Of a stretch of 64,000 nt of DNA, positions 33,261 to 41,004 are shown in pieces; position 1 is the first letter of the stretch; every line of letters begins with the position of its first letter. The notes below the pieces were generated by a model. That model saw only the letters and a list, made by a program, of their open reading frames with translations, was not told where the DNA came from and made no database searches. Made by a program: the position numbers and the translations under genes. Source of the stretch: Novosphingobium kaempferiae. GTDB lineage: Bacteria; Pseudomonadota; Alphaproteobacteria; Sphingomonadales; Sphingomonadaceae. The DNA lies in the NCBI RefSeq assembly GCF_021227995.1, contig NZ_CP089301.1:2418001-2482000 (forward strand), read 5' to 3'.

Positions 33261-33632
33261 GTTTCGGAAGGCGGCCAGCAGGTCACGCTGACCTCCAAGG
33301 CGATCGACGGCACCAAGGTTTCGGCCACCGCGCTCGACGTGACGACCGCCGCGCTTGCCGCGACGACGCTGACCAATGTCGATGCCGCGCTGACCGACGT
33401 GAACGCCACCCGCGCCTCGCTGGGCGCCGGCCAGAACCGCCTCGAATCGGCGATCAACACCCTGACCAACACGGTCACCAACCTGTCGGACGCCCGCAGC
33501 CGCATCGAGGACGCGGACTACTCGTCCGAGACCACGCAGATGGCCAAGGCGCAGATCCTCTCGCAGGCCTCCACCGCCATGCTCGCTCAGGCCAACCAGA
33601 GCCAGCAGAACGTCCTCTCGCTGCTGCGCTAA
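33261..33632 (+). pseudogene. Flagellin 3' remnant (C-terminal D1/D0 only)
   Basis: After an in-frame TAA just upstream, about 123 codons encode a flagellin C-terminus: [55 protein letters not shown] and the final [12 protein letters not shown]...NVLSLLR. These are the conserved coiled-coil D1 and D0 segments. The N-terminal D0/D1 half and variable part are missing, there is no ribosome-binding site, and no other flagellar gene is nearby. It reads as the leftover of a deleted or translocated fliC-type gene, still followed by its hairpin. A GTG at 33339 could open a 97-residue ORF, but that would not make a working flagellin. Confidence 0.8.
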
Positions 33633-33674
33633 GAGACACCTTGGAATGCCTTCCCCGTCCCGGAAGGCCGGATG

Positions 33675-33706
33675 CCCGGCGGTCAGCAATGGCCGCCGGG
33701 TGTTTT
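33675..33706 (+). terminator. Terminator of the flagellin remnant
   Basis: CCCGGCGG (33675-33682) pairs with CCGCCGGG (33693-33700), followed by a short T-run (TGTTTT). It lies 43 nt beyond the flagellin stop codon. Confidence 0.7.
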
Positions 33707-33709
33707 CGT

Positions 33710-33844
33710 GGGGGCTTCGACAGGCTCAGCCTGAGCGGATTTAGAGCTGATCTATCAACACCGCTCAGGCTGAGCTTGTCGAAGCCCCCGCAGATAGCAC
33801 TCACCTAAAGGCAGCCAGCGGTGCCGGGTCGAGCCCGGGACGAC
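33710..33844. repeat. Repeat family D, copy 1: composite palindrome plus tail
   Basis: 29-bp arms (33710-33738, 33761-33789; 28/29 match) with core 'cttcgacaggctcagcctga', followed by a conserved tail containing 'atagcactcacct' and the hairpin CCGGGTCGAGCCCGGG. The second copy is at 45330-45582 with the same tail. Both copies end within 7 bp of a minus-strand gene's stop codon. Confidence 0.8.
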
Positions 33845-33850
33845 GTGGCT

Positions 33851-34510
33851 TCAGAACTCGACGTCGAGTTCTTCCATCTCCTCCGGCTCCGCCTTTGCCG
33901 CGGCGATCCATTCGCGCATCGGCGCCCAGTCGGCGATGGTATCGCAATAGGCGGCACAGGCGGGCGGCAGGGCGACGGCGTAACTGACGAAGCGTGTCGT
34001 CACCGGCGCGTACATCGCATCGGCCACGGTGGGCGTATCGCCGAACAGGAACGGCCCGCCGTAGCGGTCGAGGCATTCCAGCCAGATCGCCTCGATCCGC
34101 TCGATATCCGGGCGCGCGCCGGAGAAGACGGGGAACCTCTCGTGCTTCACCTTGAGGTTCATCGGCAGGGCCGAGCGCAAGTTGGTGAAGCCCGAGTGGA
34201 TCTCGCCCGAGATCGACCGGCAGTGCGCCCGCGCGATCGGGTCCGCCGGAAGCATCTGGGCATCAGGGAACTGCTCGTTCAGGAACTCCGCGATGGCGAG
34301 CGTGTCCCAGACACTCGCGCCGCGATAGCTGAGGCGGGGCACAAGTACGGAAGGCGACAGCAGCAGGAGTTCGGCGCGGTTGGCGGCGTCGTTGGCGACG
34401 GTCTTCTCCGCAACCTCAAGCCCGGCGAGGCGGCACAGCAGCCAGCCGCGCAGCGACCAGGCCGAATAGGTCTTGCTGGATATCGTCAGCGTGGCTTCGG
34501 TATCGGTCAT
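33851..34510 (-). CDS. Glutathione S-transferase family protein
   Basis: A 219-residue GST. The N-terminal domain (TLTISSKTYSAWSLRGWLLCRLAGL) has a Ser/Tyr-rich active-site region like zeta/theta-type bacterial GSTs; VPRLSYRGASVWDTLAIAEFL contains the cis-Pro and the glutathione-binding Ser-equivalent (the usual 'ES' is 'VWDT'). The C-terminal helical domain has FLFGDTPTVADAMYAPVTTRF. It is a cytosolic detoxification enzyme by family. It is divergent from the PHA depolymerase gene, and a repeat D element ends 7 bp past its stop codon. Confidence 0.85.
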   Translation of the reverse strand: MTDTEATLTISSKTYSAWSLRGWLLCRLAGLEVAEKTVANDAANRAELLLLSPSVLVPRLSYRGASVWDTLAIAEFLNEQFPDAQMLPADPIARAHCRSISGEIHSGFTNLRSALPMNLKVKHERFPVFSGARPDIERIEAIWLECLDRYGGPFLFGDTPTVADAMYAPVTTRFVSYAVALPPACAAYCDTIADWAPMREWIAAAKAEPEEMEELDVEF

Positions 34511-34533
34511 CCGCCCTGCCCCTTCGTTTAGCT

Positions 34534-34552
34534 TGCATCAGCTTATGATGCA
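34534..34552. promoter_or_regulatory. Palindrome in the GST/phaZ divergent region
   Basis: TGCATCA-gctta-TGATGCA, a perfect 7-5-7 inverted repeat in the 125-bp gap. TGC/GCA-rich elements are bound by PhaR-type regulators of polyhydroxyalkanoate genes, so PhaR is a candidate; this is inference. Confidence 0.45.
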
Positions 34553-34635
34553 GCGCAGCATGAATCCACAACCGTTTGCGCTTCCCTGTCCGAATCGTGA
34601 GGGCGCGAATCGCGAGGTTCAAAGGGGTTCTGCGG

Positions 34636-35883
34636 ATGCTCTACCAGGCCTATCAGGCGTATTGCGACGCGATGACGCCGGCCCGCATGGCCGCGCGCGC
34701 CGCCACCGGCTTTCGCGACAAGTTCCTGGGCGGCGCGGAAAAGATGCCGATGGCGCGCCGCTTCTTCGCGCTGGCCGAGACGTTCGACAAGGCGACGATC
34801 ACGCACAGTCGCCCGCCCTACGGCATCGACGAGGTGCTGTCCGGCAATGCGATGACCCCGGTGGTCGAACAGGTCGCACTCGACCTGCCGTTCGGCGACC
34901 TGCTGCATTTCGCCAAGCCGGAAGTCAGTGCGCCGCAGCCCAAGGTGCTGGTCGTCGCACCGCTATCGGGCCACTTTGCCACGTTGCTGCGCAATACGGT
35001 GGAGACGCTGCTGCGCGACCACGACGTCTACATCACCGACTGGAAGAACGCCCGCGACGTGCCGCTTTCGGCGGGCCGGTTCGGGCTGGAGGACTACATC
35101 GACTACGTGATCCGGTTCCTTCAGGAACTGGGCGATCCGGAAGACGGTGCAGTGGGGCGGCGCGGGGCGCACGTCCTTGCGGTGTGCCAGCCCTGCGTGC
35201 CGGTGCTGGCGGCGGTGGCGGTGATGGCGCAGAACGACGATCCCTGCCAGCCGCGCACGATGTCGCTGCTCGGCGGCCCGGTGGACGTGCGCGAATCGCC
35301 GACGGTGGTGAACGAACTGGCCAACGCGCAGAGCTACGACTGGTTCGAGAGCAACCTGATCCACACCGTGCCGTGGCGCTACAAGGGCGCAGGGCGGAAG
35401 GTCTATCCGGGCTTCATCCAGCTCACCGCGTTCATGTCGATGAACATGGGGCGGCATAACGCGCAGTACCGCAAGCTCTACCAGCACCTCGCCGATCTGG
35501 AGATGGCCGAGGCGGCGAAGATCGAGGACTTCTACGACGAGTACCTCGCCGTGCTCGACATGACCGCCGAGTTCTATCTGGAGACGATCGACAAGGTGTT
35601 CCAGCAGGCGCAACTGGCGCGCGGCGAACTCACGCATCGCGGGCGAAAGGTGGACTGCGCGGCGATCCGCAAGACCGCGCTGCTCACCGTCGAGGGCGAG
35701 CGGGACGACATCTGCGCGGTCGGCCAGACGGCGGCGGCGCACTTGCTCTGCACCAGCCTGCGCCCGCACCTGAAGCGCCACCACCTCCAGCCGGGAGTGG
35801 GCCACTACGGCGTGTTCTCGGGCTCGAAGTGGGAGCGCGAGGTCTATCCGCAAGTGCGGAACATGATCCTCGCGATGGCCTGA
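34636..35883 (+). CDS. phaZ: Intracellular polyhydroxyalkanoate depolymerase
   Basis: A 415-residue intracellular PHB depolymerase. It has an alpha/beta-hydrolase core whose nucleophile is a cysteine in the lipase-box-like motif AVCQPC (Cys184), as in the Ralstonia-type enzymes with CQPx. YITDWKNARDVPLSAGRFGL and the C-terminal PGVGHYGVFSGSKW (catalytic His) are family signatures. It mobilises stored polyhydroxybutyrate granules to hydroxybutyrate oligomers. The ATG at 34636 gives the expected MLYQAYQAYCDAM start. It is followed by a family C repeat, and no other PHA genes are in the window. Confidence 0.92.
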   Translation: MLYQAYQAYCDAMTPARMAARAATGFRDKFLGGAEKMPMARRFFALAETFDKATITHSRPPYGIDEVLSGNAMTPVVEQVALDLPFGDLLHFAKPEVSAPQPKVLVVAPLSGHFATLLRNTVETLLRDHDVYITDWKNARDVPLSAGRFGLEDYIDYVIRFLQELGDPEDGAVGRRGAHVLAVCQPCVPVLAAVAVMAQNDDPCQPRTMSLLGGPVDVRESPTVVNELANAQSYDWFESNLIHTVPWRYKGAGRKVYPGFIQLTAFMSMNMGRHNAQYRKLYQHLADLEMAEAAKIEDFYDEYLAVLDMTAEFYLETIDKVFQQAQLARGELTHRGRKVDCAAIRKTALLTVEGERDDICAVGQTAAAHLLCTSLRPHLKRHHLQPGVGHYGVFSGSKWEREVYPQVRNMILAMA

Positions 35884-35891
35884 ATACCATC

Positions 35892-35968
35892 TCGTCATTG
35901 CGAGCGTAGCGAAGCAATCCAGAGGCGCCGGGCATCCGTGGATTGCTTCGCTACGCTCGCAATGACGA
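35892..35968. repeat. Repeat family C, copy 2
   Basis: Same palindrome as 23303-23381, but the stem carries GCGTAGC paired with GCTACGC (copy 1: GCGCAGC/GCTGCGC). It sits between the 3' ends of phaZ and the M1 aminopeptidase gene. Confidence 0.85.
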
Positions 35969-36009
35969 AAGAAAAAGGGAGAGGCCTCGCGGCCCCTCCC
36001 CTCTATAGC

Positions 36010-38676
36010 TCAGTAGCCAGACTTCGCCAGCCAGGCGTCGACTTCGGGAAGTCGCGTCTGACCGACCTTCACGCGGTCCTGGATCTTGGCGATCGCCTCG
36101 TCCACCGGGCGACGCGAACCGGCGGCGAGGTGGGCCTTGGCATAAGCGTCGAGCTTGCCGACCATCGCCGGATCGCCGCTGCCGGCCGAGAGGCGGCCGA
36201 CGTAGCGGGTCGCGCCCGAGACGTCGACGCGCTTCATCACCGCGTCGTAGTTCGCCAGCACGAAGTCGAACGCCTGCTCCGGGTGCGCCGCACCGACCGA
36301 GCTGATGATGACCGGGCTGGTGGTCACGCCCGGCTCGTCGGTGAGCGAAAGCGCCAGCGCCTTCTGCGTCAGCGTCGTGTCCTCGGCACGGCCGAGCAGC
36401 GAATAGAGCGTCGTGCGCACCTGCGCCGAAGTCTCTTCCTGCGCCATCTTGTGCAGCGCGTCCCAGGTCTGCGCGTCGGCGTTCTTGGCAACGACGGTCA
36501 GCACGGCAACCTTGACCGACGGATTTATCGAGGCGGGATCGGCGAAGCGGCGACGCGCCTCGGCCACCACCGTGGGCTCGCCGAGGCCACCCAGCGTCTC
36601 GATCAGCGACGCGCGCAGATCGCCCGCAGTCGCCTGCTCGTCGGCCTTCGGGGTCCAGCCGAGGGCGTTCAGCACCGGCAGCAGGCGCGCCGAGGCGAAG
36701 CGCGAAAGCGCCGCCTTGCGCTTGGGATCGGTCTTGGCGAAATCGGCGAGGCCACCGATGACGCTGGCCGCACGCTCCATCACCTGCGGCGAGGCATCGG
36801 CGGGCAGGTTCTTAACGAGGTCGAGCATGTCGGCCATCGGCTGGTTGCCCGCATAGCCGAGCGCGACCGCGTCGTTCAGGATGCCGAGCTGGTCGACCGG
36901 CTGCACCGTGGCGATGCCCTTGGCGAGACCGGCGAAGGTCTTCGCATCATAGAGCACGCGGTAGTAGCCCGACTGGCCCGCGTTGACGACGACCGGGCCG
37001 CAACCCGCGACCTTGAGCGCGCCCTTGCCCTGCAGCAGCGTCTCGGCCTGACCGCCCTGGCCCGCTGCACGAACCGGCACGCGCCAGTTCAGCGGCTGCT
37101 TGTCGGCACGGTCGCGGGTGAACTCGCCCTGCTCCAGCGCCAGCGTTGTGGAACCCGCCGCGCAGCTTGCCGTCACCTTCACCAGCGGGATGCCCGGCTG
37201 GAGCGTGAAGTCGTGCGCGATCTCGCTGATCGGCTTGCCCGAGGTCTTGTCGATCTCGCGCCACAGGTCGTCGGTGACGGTGTTCGAATGGTTGTAGCGC
37301 GCCATGTAGGCCTGCACGCCTGCGCGCCACTGGTCCGAACCGGCGTAGGCCTCCAGCATGCGGATGACCGACTCGCCCTTGGAATACGTGATCGAATCGA
37401 AGGCCTGGCTGGCCTCCTCCACCGTCGCGATGTGGTGGATGACCGGGTGCGTGGTGGCATAGGCATCCTGCGCCATCGCCGCCTCGCGCGAGCCGAGTGC
37501 GGAGAGCTCCGGGTGCCACTCGGGGTGGAACTTCGCGGTGGCGAGGCTCTCCATCCACGAGGCGAAGCCCTCGTTCAGCCACAGATCGTCCCACCACGAC
37601 ATCGTGACGAGATCGCCGAACCACTGATGCGCCATCTCGTGCGCGACGACGGTGAAGATACGCTCGCGAAGGGCGTTCGACGCGATCTTCGGGTCGAGCA
37701 GCATGGCGTTCTCGAAGTAGAAGATGCCGCCCCAGTTCTCCATCGCGGAGAAGAACTGGCTGCGGCCCGGCGCCGCGATGTGGTCCAGCTTGGGGAGCGG
37801 GTACTTCTCGCCGAAGTATTCGTTCATCCACGGCAGCAGATCGGCCGAGGCGTTCAGCGCGTAGTCCGCCTGCGCCAGATCGCCCTTCTTGGTCAGCACG
37901 CCGACTTCGGTCTGGCCCGCCATCTTCGTCTTGCGCTCGAAATCGCCGAGGCCGAAGAACAGCAGGTAGGTCGACATCTTGGGGCTGGTGCCGAAGGTGA
38001 CGAGGGTCTTGCCGTTGCCCAGATCCTTGCGGCTCTCGACCGGCAGGTTGCCGACGGCGACTTCGCTGGTCGGCACCACGGTCTTCAGGCTGAAGGTGGC
38101 CTTGCAGAACGGCTCGTCCCACGAAGGCATGAAGCGGCGCGCGTCCGAGTTCTCGAACTGGGTGAACAGCGCGCGCTTCTGCGAGCCGTCGGCCGCCTTG
38201 TAGTCGAGCGCGAAGAGGCCGAACGCCTGCGTGTTGATCTTGCCCGCGTAGTCGATCGACAGCACGTAGCTGCCCGGAGCGATCGGCTTGGCGAAAGTGA
38301 AGGTCGCGGTCTGCGTCTCCGCATCGATGGCGACGGTGGGCGTGCCCGCCTTCTTGCCCGCCTTGGTGGCGAGAGCGGCCTTGGCGATCGCGAGGTCGGC
38401 GGCGTGGAGCGTGATCGTGCTGGTCGCCTCGACCACATCGACGGTGATTGCCGCCTTGCCCGCGAAGGTCATCGCTTGCGCATCGGGGGTTACGGTGATG
38501 TCGTAGTGGCTCGGACGGACCGAACGGGGAAGCTGCGTGGTCACCGTATCGGCGGTCGCGCCCTTGGTGGTCGAGGAGGCGCCAGTGCCCTGCCCCGCGT
38601 CTTGCGCCGAAGCGGACAGCGGAAGAGCAACGCCGGCGAGAAGCGCCAGCGCGGCGCGACGATACGGTTTCTTCAT
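36010..38676 (-). CDS. M1-family zinc aminopeptidase, exported
   Basis: An 888-residue gluzincin. It has a signal peptide (MKKPYRRAALALLAGVALPL, cleaved near SASAQ), the exopeptidase motif SAMENWGG near residue 312 and the zinc site HEMAHQW (His346, Glu347, His350) with NEGFAS about 18 residues later. A long C-terminal ERAP1-like helical domain follows. It removes N-terminal residues from peptides in the periplasm or outside. The start at 38676 is preferred over a GTG five codons earlier because it gives a normal leader. It is convergent with phaZ. Confidence 0.93.
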   Translation of the reverse strand: MKKPYRRAALALLAGVALPLSASAQDAGQGTGASSTTKGATADTVTTQLPRSVRPSHYDITVTPDAQAMTFAGKAAITVDVVEATSTITLHAADLAIAKAALATKAGKKAGTPTVAIDAETQTATFTFAKPIAPGSYVLSIDYAGKINTQAFGLFALDYKAADGSQKRALFTQFENSDARRFMPSWDEPFCKATFSLKTVVPTSEVAVGNLPVESRKDLGNGKTLVTFGTSPKMSTYLLFFGLGDFERKTKMAGQTEVGVLTKKGDLAQADYALNASADLLPWMNEYFGEKYPLPKLDHIAAPGRSQFFSAMENWGGIFYFENAMLLDPKIASNALRERIFTVVAHEMAHQWFGDLVTMSWWDDLWLNEGFASWMESLATAKFHPEWHPELSALGSREAAMAQDAYATTHPVIHHIATVEEASQAFDSITYSKGESVIRMLEAYAGSDQWRAGVQAYMARYNHSNTVTDDLWREIDKTSGKPISEIAHDFTLQPGIPLVKVTASCAAGSTTLALEQGEFTRDRADKQPLNWRVPVRAAGQGGQAETLLQGKGALKVAGCGPVVVNAGQSGYYRVLYDAKTFAGLAKGIATVQPVDQLGILNDAVALGYAGNQPMADMLDLVKNLPADASPQVMERAASVIGGLADFAKTDPKRKAALSRFASARLLPVLNALGWTPKADEQATAGDLRASLIETLGGLGEPTVVAEARRRFADPASINPSVKVAVLTVVAKNADAQTWDALHKMAQEETSAQVRTTLYSLLGRAEDTTLTQKALALSLTDEPGVTTSPVIISSVGAAHPEQAFDFVLANYDAVMKRVDVSGATRYVGRLSAGSGDPAMVGKLDAYAKAHLAAGSRRPVDEAIAKIQDRVKVGQTRLPEVDAWLAKSGY

Positions 38677-38793
38677 TATGTTGCGACTCACGAAGGGGGG
38701 ATAATGATGCTTTGCTAACGCTCTGTCTCAGGGACGCAACAATTTAACTGCAATGTGCAACTTTACACGCACTCACTTTGCGGTAGCGCCCGG

Positions 38794-38870
38794 GGCTTGG
38801 ACAAGCTCAGCCTGGCCTGCGTAAAAGGTTGTTACGCAAACTCCGCTCACCCTGAGCTTGTCGAAGGGTC
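38794..38870. repeat. Degenerate family D-like palindrome
   Basis: 'gcttggacaagctcagcctg' at the left and 'ccctgagcttgtcgaaggg' at the right form an imperfect stem, with an inner perfect hairpin TGCGTAA...TTACGCA. It occupies part of the 366-bp gap between the M1 aminopeptidase and rpsF; the rest, 38871-39042, must hold the rpsF promoter and leader. Confidence 0.6.
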
Positions 38871-39042
38871 AGACAATTTCGAACTCCGCGCACCATGCGC
38901 TACCCTTGCTTTCTGCGCCGAATCCGCTAAGGGCGCCCCTTCCCCGCAGCCATGTGGCACGGGGAAACTGAAAGAAAGCCGGAGGGGCCCCGCAATCCCG
39001 CGGGTCGCCAGCGATCGGTTAGACTAGATAAAGGAAGCTGCC

Positions 39043-39405
39043 GTGGCTCTATATGAGCACGTGTTCCTGGCACGCCAGGACCTCAGCCAGGCGCAGGTCG
39101 ATGCGCTTGCTGCCGCCGCCACCGAGATCGTCGAGTCGAACCAGGGCAAGGTCGTCAAGACCGAGACCTGGGGCCTCAAGAATCTCGCCTACAAGATCAA
39201 GCGCAACCGCAAGGCGCACTTCGTGATGCTCAACATCGAAGCTTCGGGCGACGTCGTCGCCGAGCTCGAGCGTCAGACGCAGATCAACGAAGACGTCATC
39301 CGCTACGTCACCATCCGCGTCGACGAGCACGAGGAAGGCCCCTCGGTGATGATGCGCAAGACCGACCGCGAGCGTACTCGCCGTCGCGAACGTGAAGGGA
39401 ACTGA
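39043..39405 (+). CDS. rpsF: 30S ribosomal protein S6
   Basis: A 120-residue S6 protein. It begins [21 protein letters not shown], has the [25 protein letters not shown] core and ends in a basic tail rich in Arg. It binds S18 on the small-subunit platform. The GTG start at 39043 has an AAGGAAG ribosome-binding site; no ATG fits as well. It is first in rpsF-rpsR-rplI with small gaps (5 and 15 bp). S6:S18 often represses its own mRNA through a leader hairpin; I could not confirm one here. Confidence 0.97.
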   Translation: MALYEHVFLARQDLSQAQVDALAAAATEIVESNQGKVVKTETWGLKNLAYKIKRNRKAHFVMLNIEASGDVVAELERQTQINEDVIRYVTIRVDEHEEGPSVMMRKTDRERTRRREREGN

Positions 39406-39410
39406 TTTCC

Positions 39411-39635
39411 ATGGCACGTGCATTCTTCCGCCGCCGCAAGTCCTGCCCGTTCTCGGGCAAGAACGCGCCGAAGATCGACTACAAGGACGTTCGTCTGCTC
39501 CAGGGCTTCATGTCCGAGCGTGGCAAGATCGTTCCGAGCCGCATCACCGCGGTTTCCGCCAAGAAGCAGCGTGAGCTGGGCCAGGCTATCAAGCGTGCCC
39601 GCCACATCGGCCTGCTTCCCTTCATCGTGAAGTAA
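39411..39635 (+). CDS. rpsR: 30S ribosomal protein S18
   Basis: A 74-residue S18 with the typical [20 protein letters not shown] start, [20 protein letters not shown] centre and [11 protein letters not shown] end. It pairs with S6 on the 30S platform and contacts 16S rRNA. It starts 5 bp after rpsF. The single Cys in KSCPF is common among alphaproteobacteria. Confidence 0.98.
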   Translation: MARAFFRRRKSCPFSGKNAPKIDYKDVRLLQGFMSERGKIVPSRITAVSAKKQRELGQAIKRARHIGLLPFIVK

Positions 39636-39650
39636 GGGAGGGACCTACCC

Positions 39651-40247
39651 ATGCAGATCATCCTCCTGGAGCGCATCGAGAAGCTCGGCGCCATCGGCGA
39701 CGTCGTCTCGGTCAAGGACGGTTACGCCCGTAACTACCTGCTTCCGAACAAGAAGGCCCTTCGCGCCAACGAGGCGAACAAGAAGGTCTTCGAAGCCAAC
39801 CGCGCCAAGATCGAGTCGGACAACGCAGAGCGTCGTTCGGCCGCCGAAGCCAACTCGGGCAACGTCGAAGGCAAGCAGATCGTCCTGATCCGCGCCTCGT
39901 CGAACTCGGGCCAGCTTTACGGTTCGGTCTCGGTCCGCGACATCGTCGACGGCCTGAACGAACAGGGCGCCGGCGTGTCGAAGCAGATGATCGTGCTCGA
40001 GCGCCCGATCAAGACGCTCGGCATCTTCGACGTCAAGGTCAACCTGCACCCCGAAGTTTCGGTCAACGTCAAGGTGAACGTCGCCCGTTCGCCCGACGAA
40101 GCCGAACTGCAGTCGCAGGGCGTGGACGTGATGGCCGCGATGTTCGAACAGGACGTCTCGGGCTTCACCGAAGCCTACGACCCGAACGCCGAACCCGGCG
40201 AAATCGCGGTCGAGGAAACCGAGGAAGAGGGCGAGGCCCAGGCCTAA
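39651..40247 (+). CDS. rplI: 50S ribosomal protein L9
   Basis: A 198-residue L9. The N-terminal domain QIILLERIEKLGAIGDVVSVKDGYARNYLLP is highly conserved; a long connecting helix and C-terminal domain follow (GQLYGSVSVRDIVDGL). The extra acidic C-terminal tail ending EETEEEGEAQA makes it longer than the ~150-residue E. coli protein, as in many alphaproteobacteria. It is preceded by GGGAGGG and followed by a terminator, ending the operon. Confidence 0.97.
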   Translation: MQIILLERIEKLGAIGDVVSVKDGYARNYLLPNKKALRANEANKKVFEANRAKIESDNAERRSAAEANSGNVEGKQIVLIRASSNSGQLYGSVSVRDIVDGLNEQGAGVSKQMIVLERPIKTLGIFDVKVNLHPEVSVNVKVNVARSPDEAELQSQGVDVMAAMFEQDVSGFTEAYDPNAEPGEIAVEETEEEGEAQA

Positions 40248-40276
40248 GTCCTTCCTTCGGATATCCGAGGAATACG

Positions 40277-40315
40277 AAAGCCCTCGTTCCCCAGCGGAAC
40301 GGGGGCTTTTCCTTT
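40277..40315 (+). terminator. Intrinsic terminator of rpsF-rpsR-rplI
   Basis: AAAGCCC-t-CGTTCC pairs with GGAACG-g-GGGCTTT (one mismatch), followed by TTTTCCTTTTT. It starts 29 nt after the rplI stop. Confidence 0.9.
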
Positions 40316-40362
40316 TTCCCGTTGTCCCGGCTTGCGCGGAGCGCGAGCACCGCGAGGAAATC

Positions 40363-40854
40363 ATGATCCACCCCATCGCCCCCGCCGACTACCGCGCCGA
40401 CGCATCCTTGCGCGCAGCCATGCTGGCGCTGAACAACGCCCATGCCGTCGAACTCTCCTTTGCGGACGAGGCGCGCATGGCGATGCTGGTGGACGAGGCT
40501 TTCCTCGCCGCACGAGTCGGCATGGTGGACGCCCTGCTGCTCGCATTCGCGCCGGGCGCCGCCTACGACAGCGCCAACTACCGCTGGTTCGTGGAGAACT
40601 ACGCCAGCTTCGTCTACGTCGACCGCGTGGTCGTGGCCGCCGATGCCCGAGGGCGCGGCCTCGCAAAGCAACTCTACGCGCACCTCTTCGATGCCGCACG
40701 TGACGCCGGGCACCAGCGCATCGTCTGCGAGGTCAATTCCGACCCGCCCAACCCGGCATCCGACGCTTTCCACGCCGCGCTGGGCTTCGCTCCTGTGGGC
40801 GAGGCGCTGCTGGGGAACGGCAAGACGGTGACGTACCTGGCGCTGGAACTGTAA
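40363..40854 (+). CDS. GNAT-family N-acetyltransferase
   Basis: A 163-residue GNAT. The acetyl-CoA loop is in VDRVVVAADARGRGLAKQLYAHLF (R-x-x-G-x-G/A-like: RGRGLA), followed by the beta5 segment RIVCEVNSDPPNPASDAFHAALGF, where the asparagines and the FH-x-x-x-GF pattern are typical of the RimI-like and ElaA-like branches. The ATG at 40363 has a GAGGA site. The substrate is unknown. A family C repeat follows its stop codon by 10 nt. Confidence 0.85.
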   Translation: MIHPIAPADYRADASLRAAMLALNNAHAVELSFADEARMAMLVDEAFLAARVGMVDALLLAFAPGAAYDSANYRWFVENYASFVYVDRVVVAADARGRGLAKQLYAHLFDAARDAGHQRIVCEVNSDPPNPASDAFHAALGFAPVGEALLGNGKTVTYLALEL

Positions 40855-40864
40855 GCCTCACATT

Positions 40865-40938
40865 CGTCATTGCGAGCATAGCGAAGCAATCCAGCGTCAC
40901 GCCCGCCCATGGATTGCTTCGCTATGCTCGCAATGACG
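40865..40938. repeat. Repeat family C, copy 3
   Basis: The same palindrome with GCATAGC paired to GCTATGC in the stem, a compensated change from the other copies. It lies downstream of the GNAT gene and upstream of amn. Confidence 0.85.
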
Positions 40939-41004
40939 GCCAGGCACCGTCATCGCCCCGCCTCCATGGGCCGCTATTGCACCGCACCACGGAATGCGTA
41001 ATAG

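Noticed and set aside
35938..38718. 926-codon plus-strand open frame
   Set aside because: Antisense to the M1 aminopeptidase gene, which has all catalytic motifs; the frame begins inside a repeat C element.
38871..39042. S6:S18 autoregulatory leader hairpin before rpsF
   Set aside because: Such leaders are common, but I could not draw the required CCG-bulge structure with confidence, so it is not listed.
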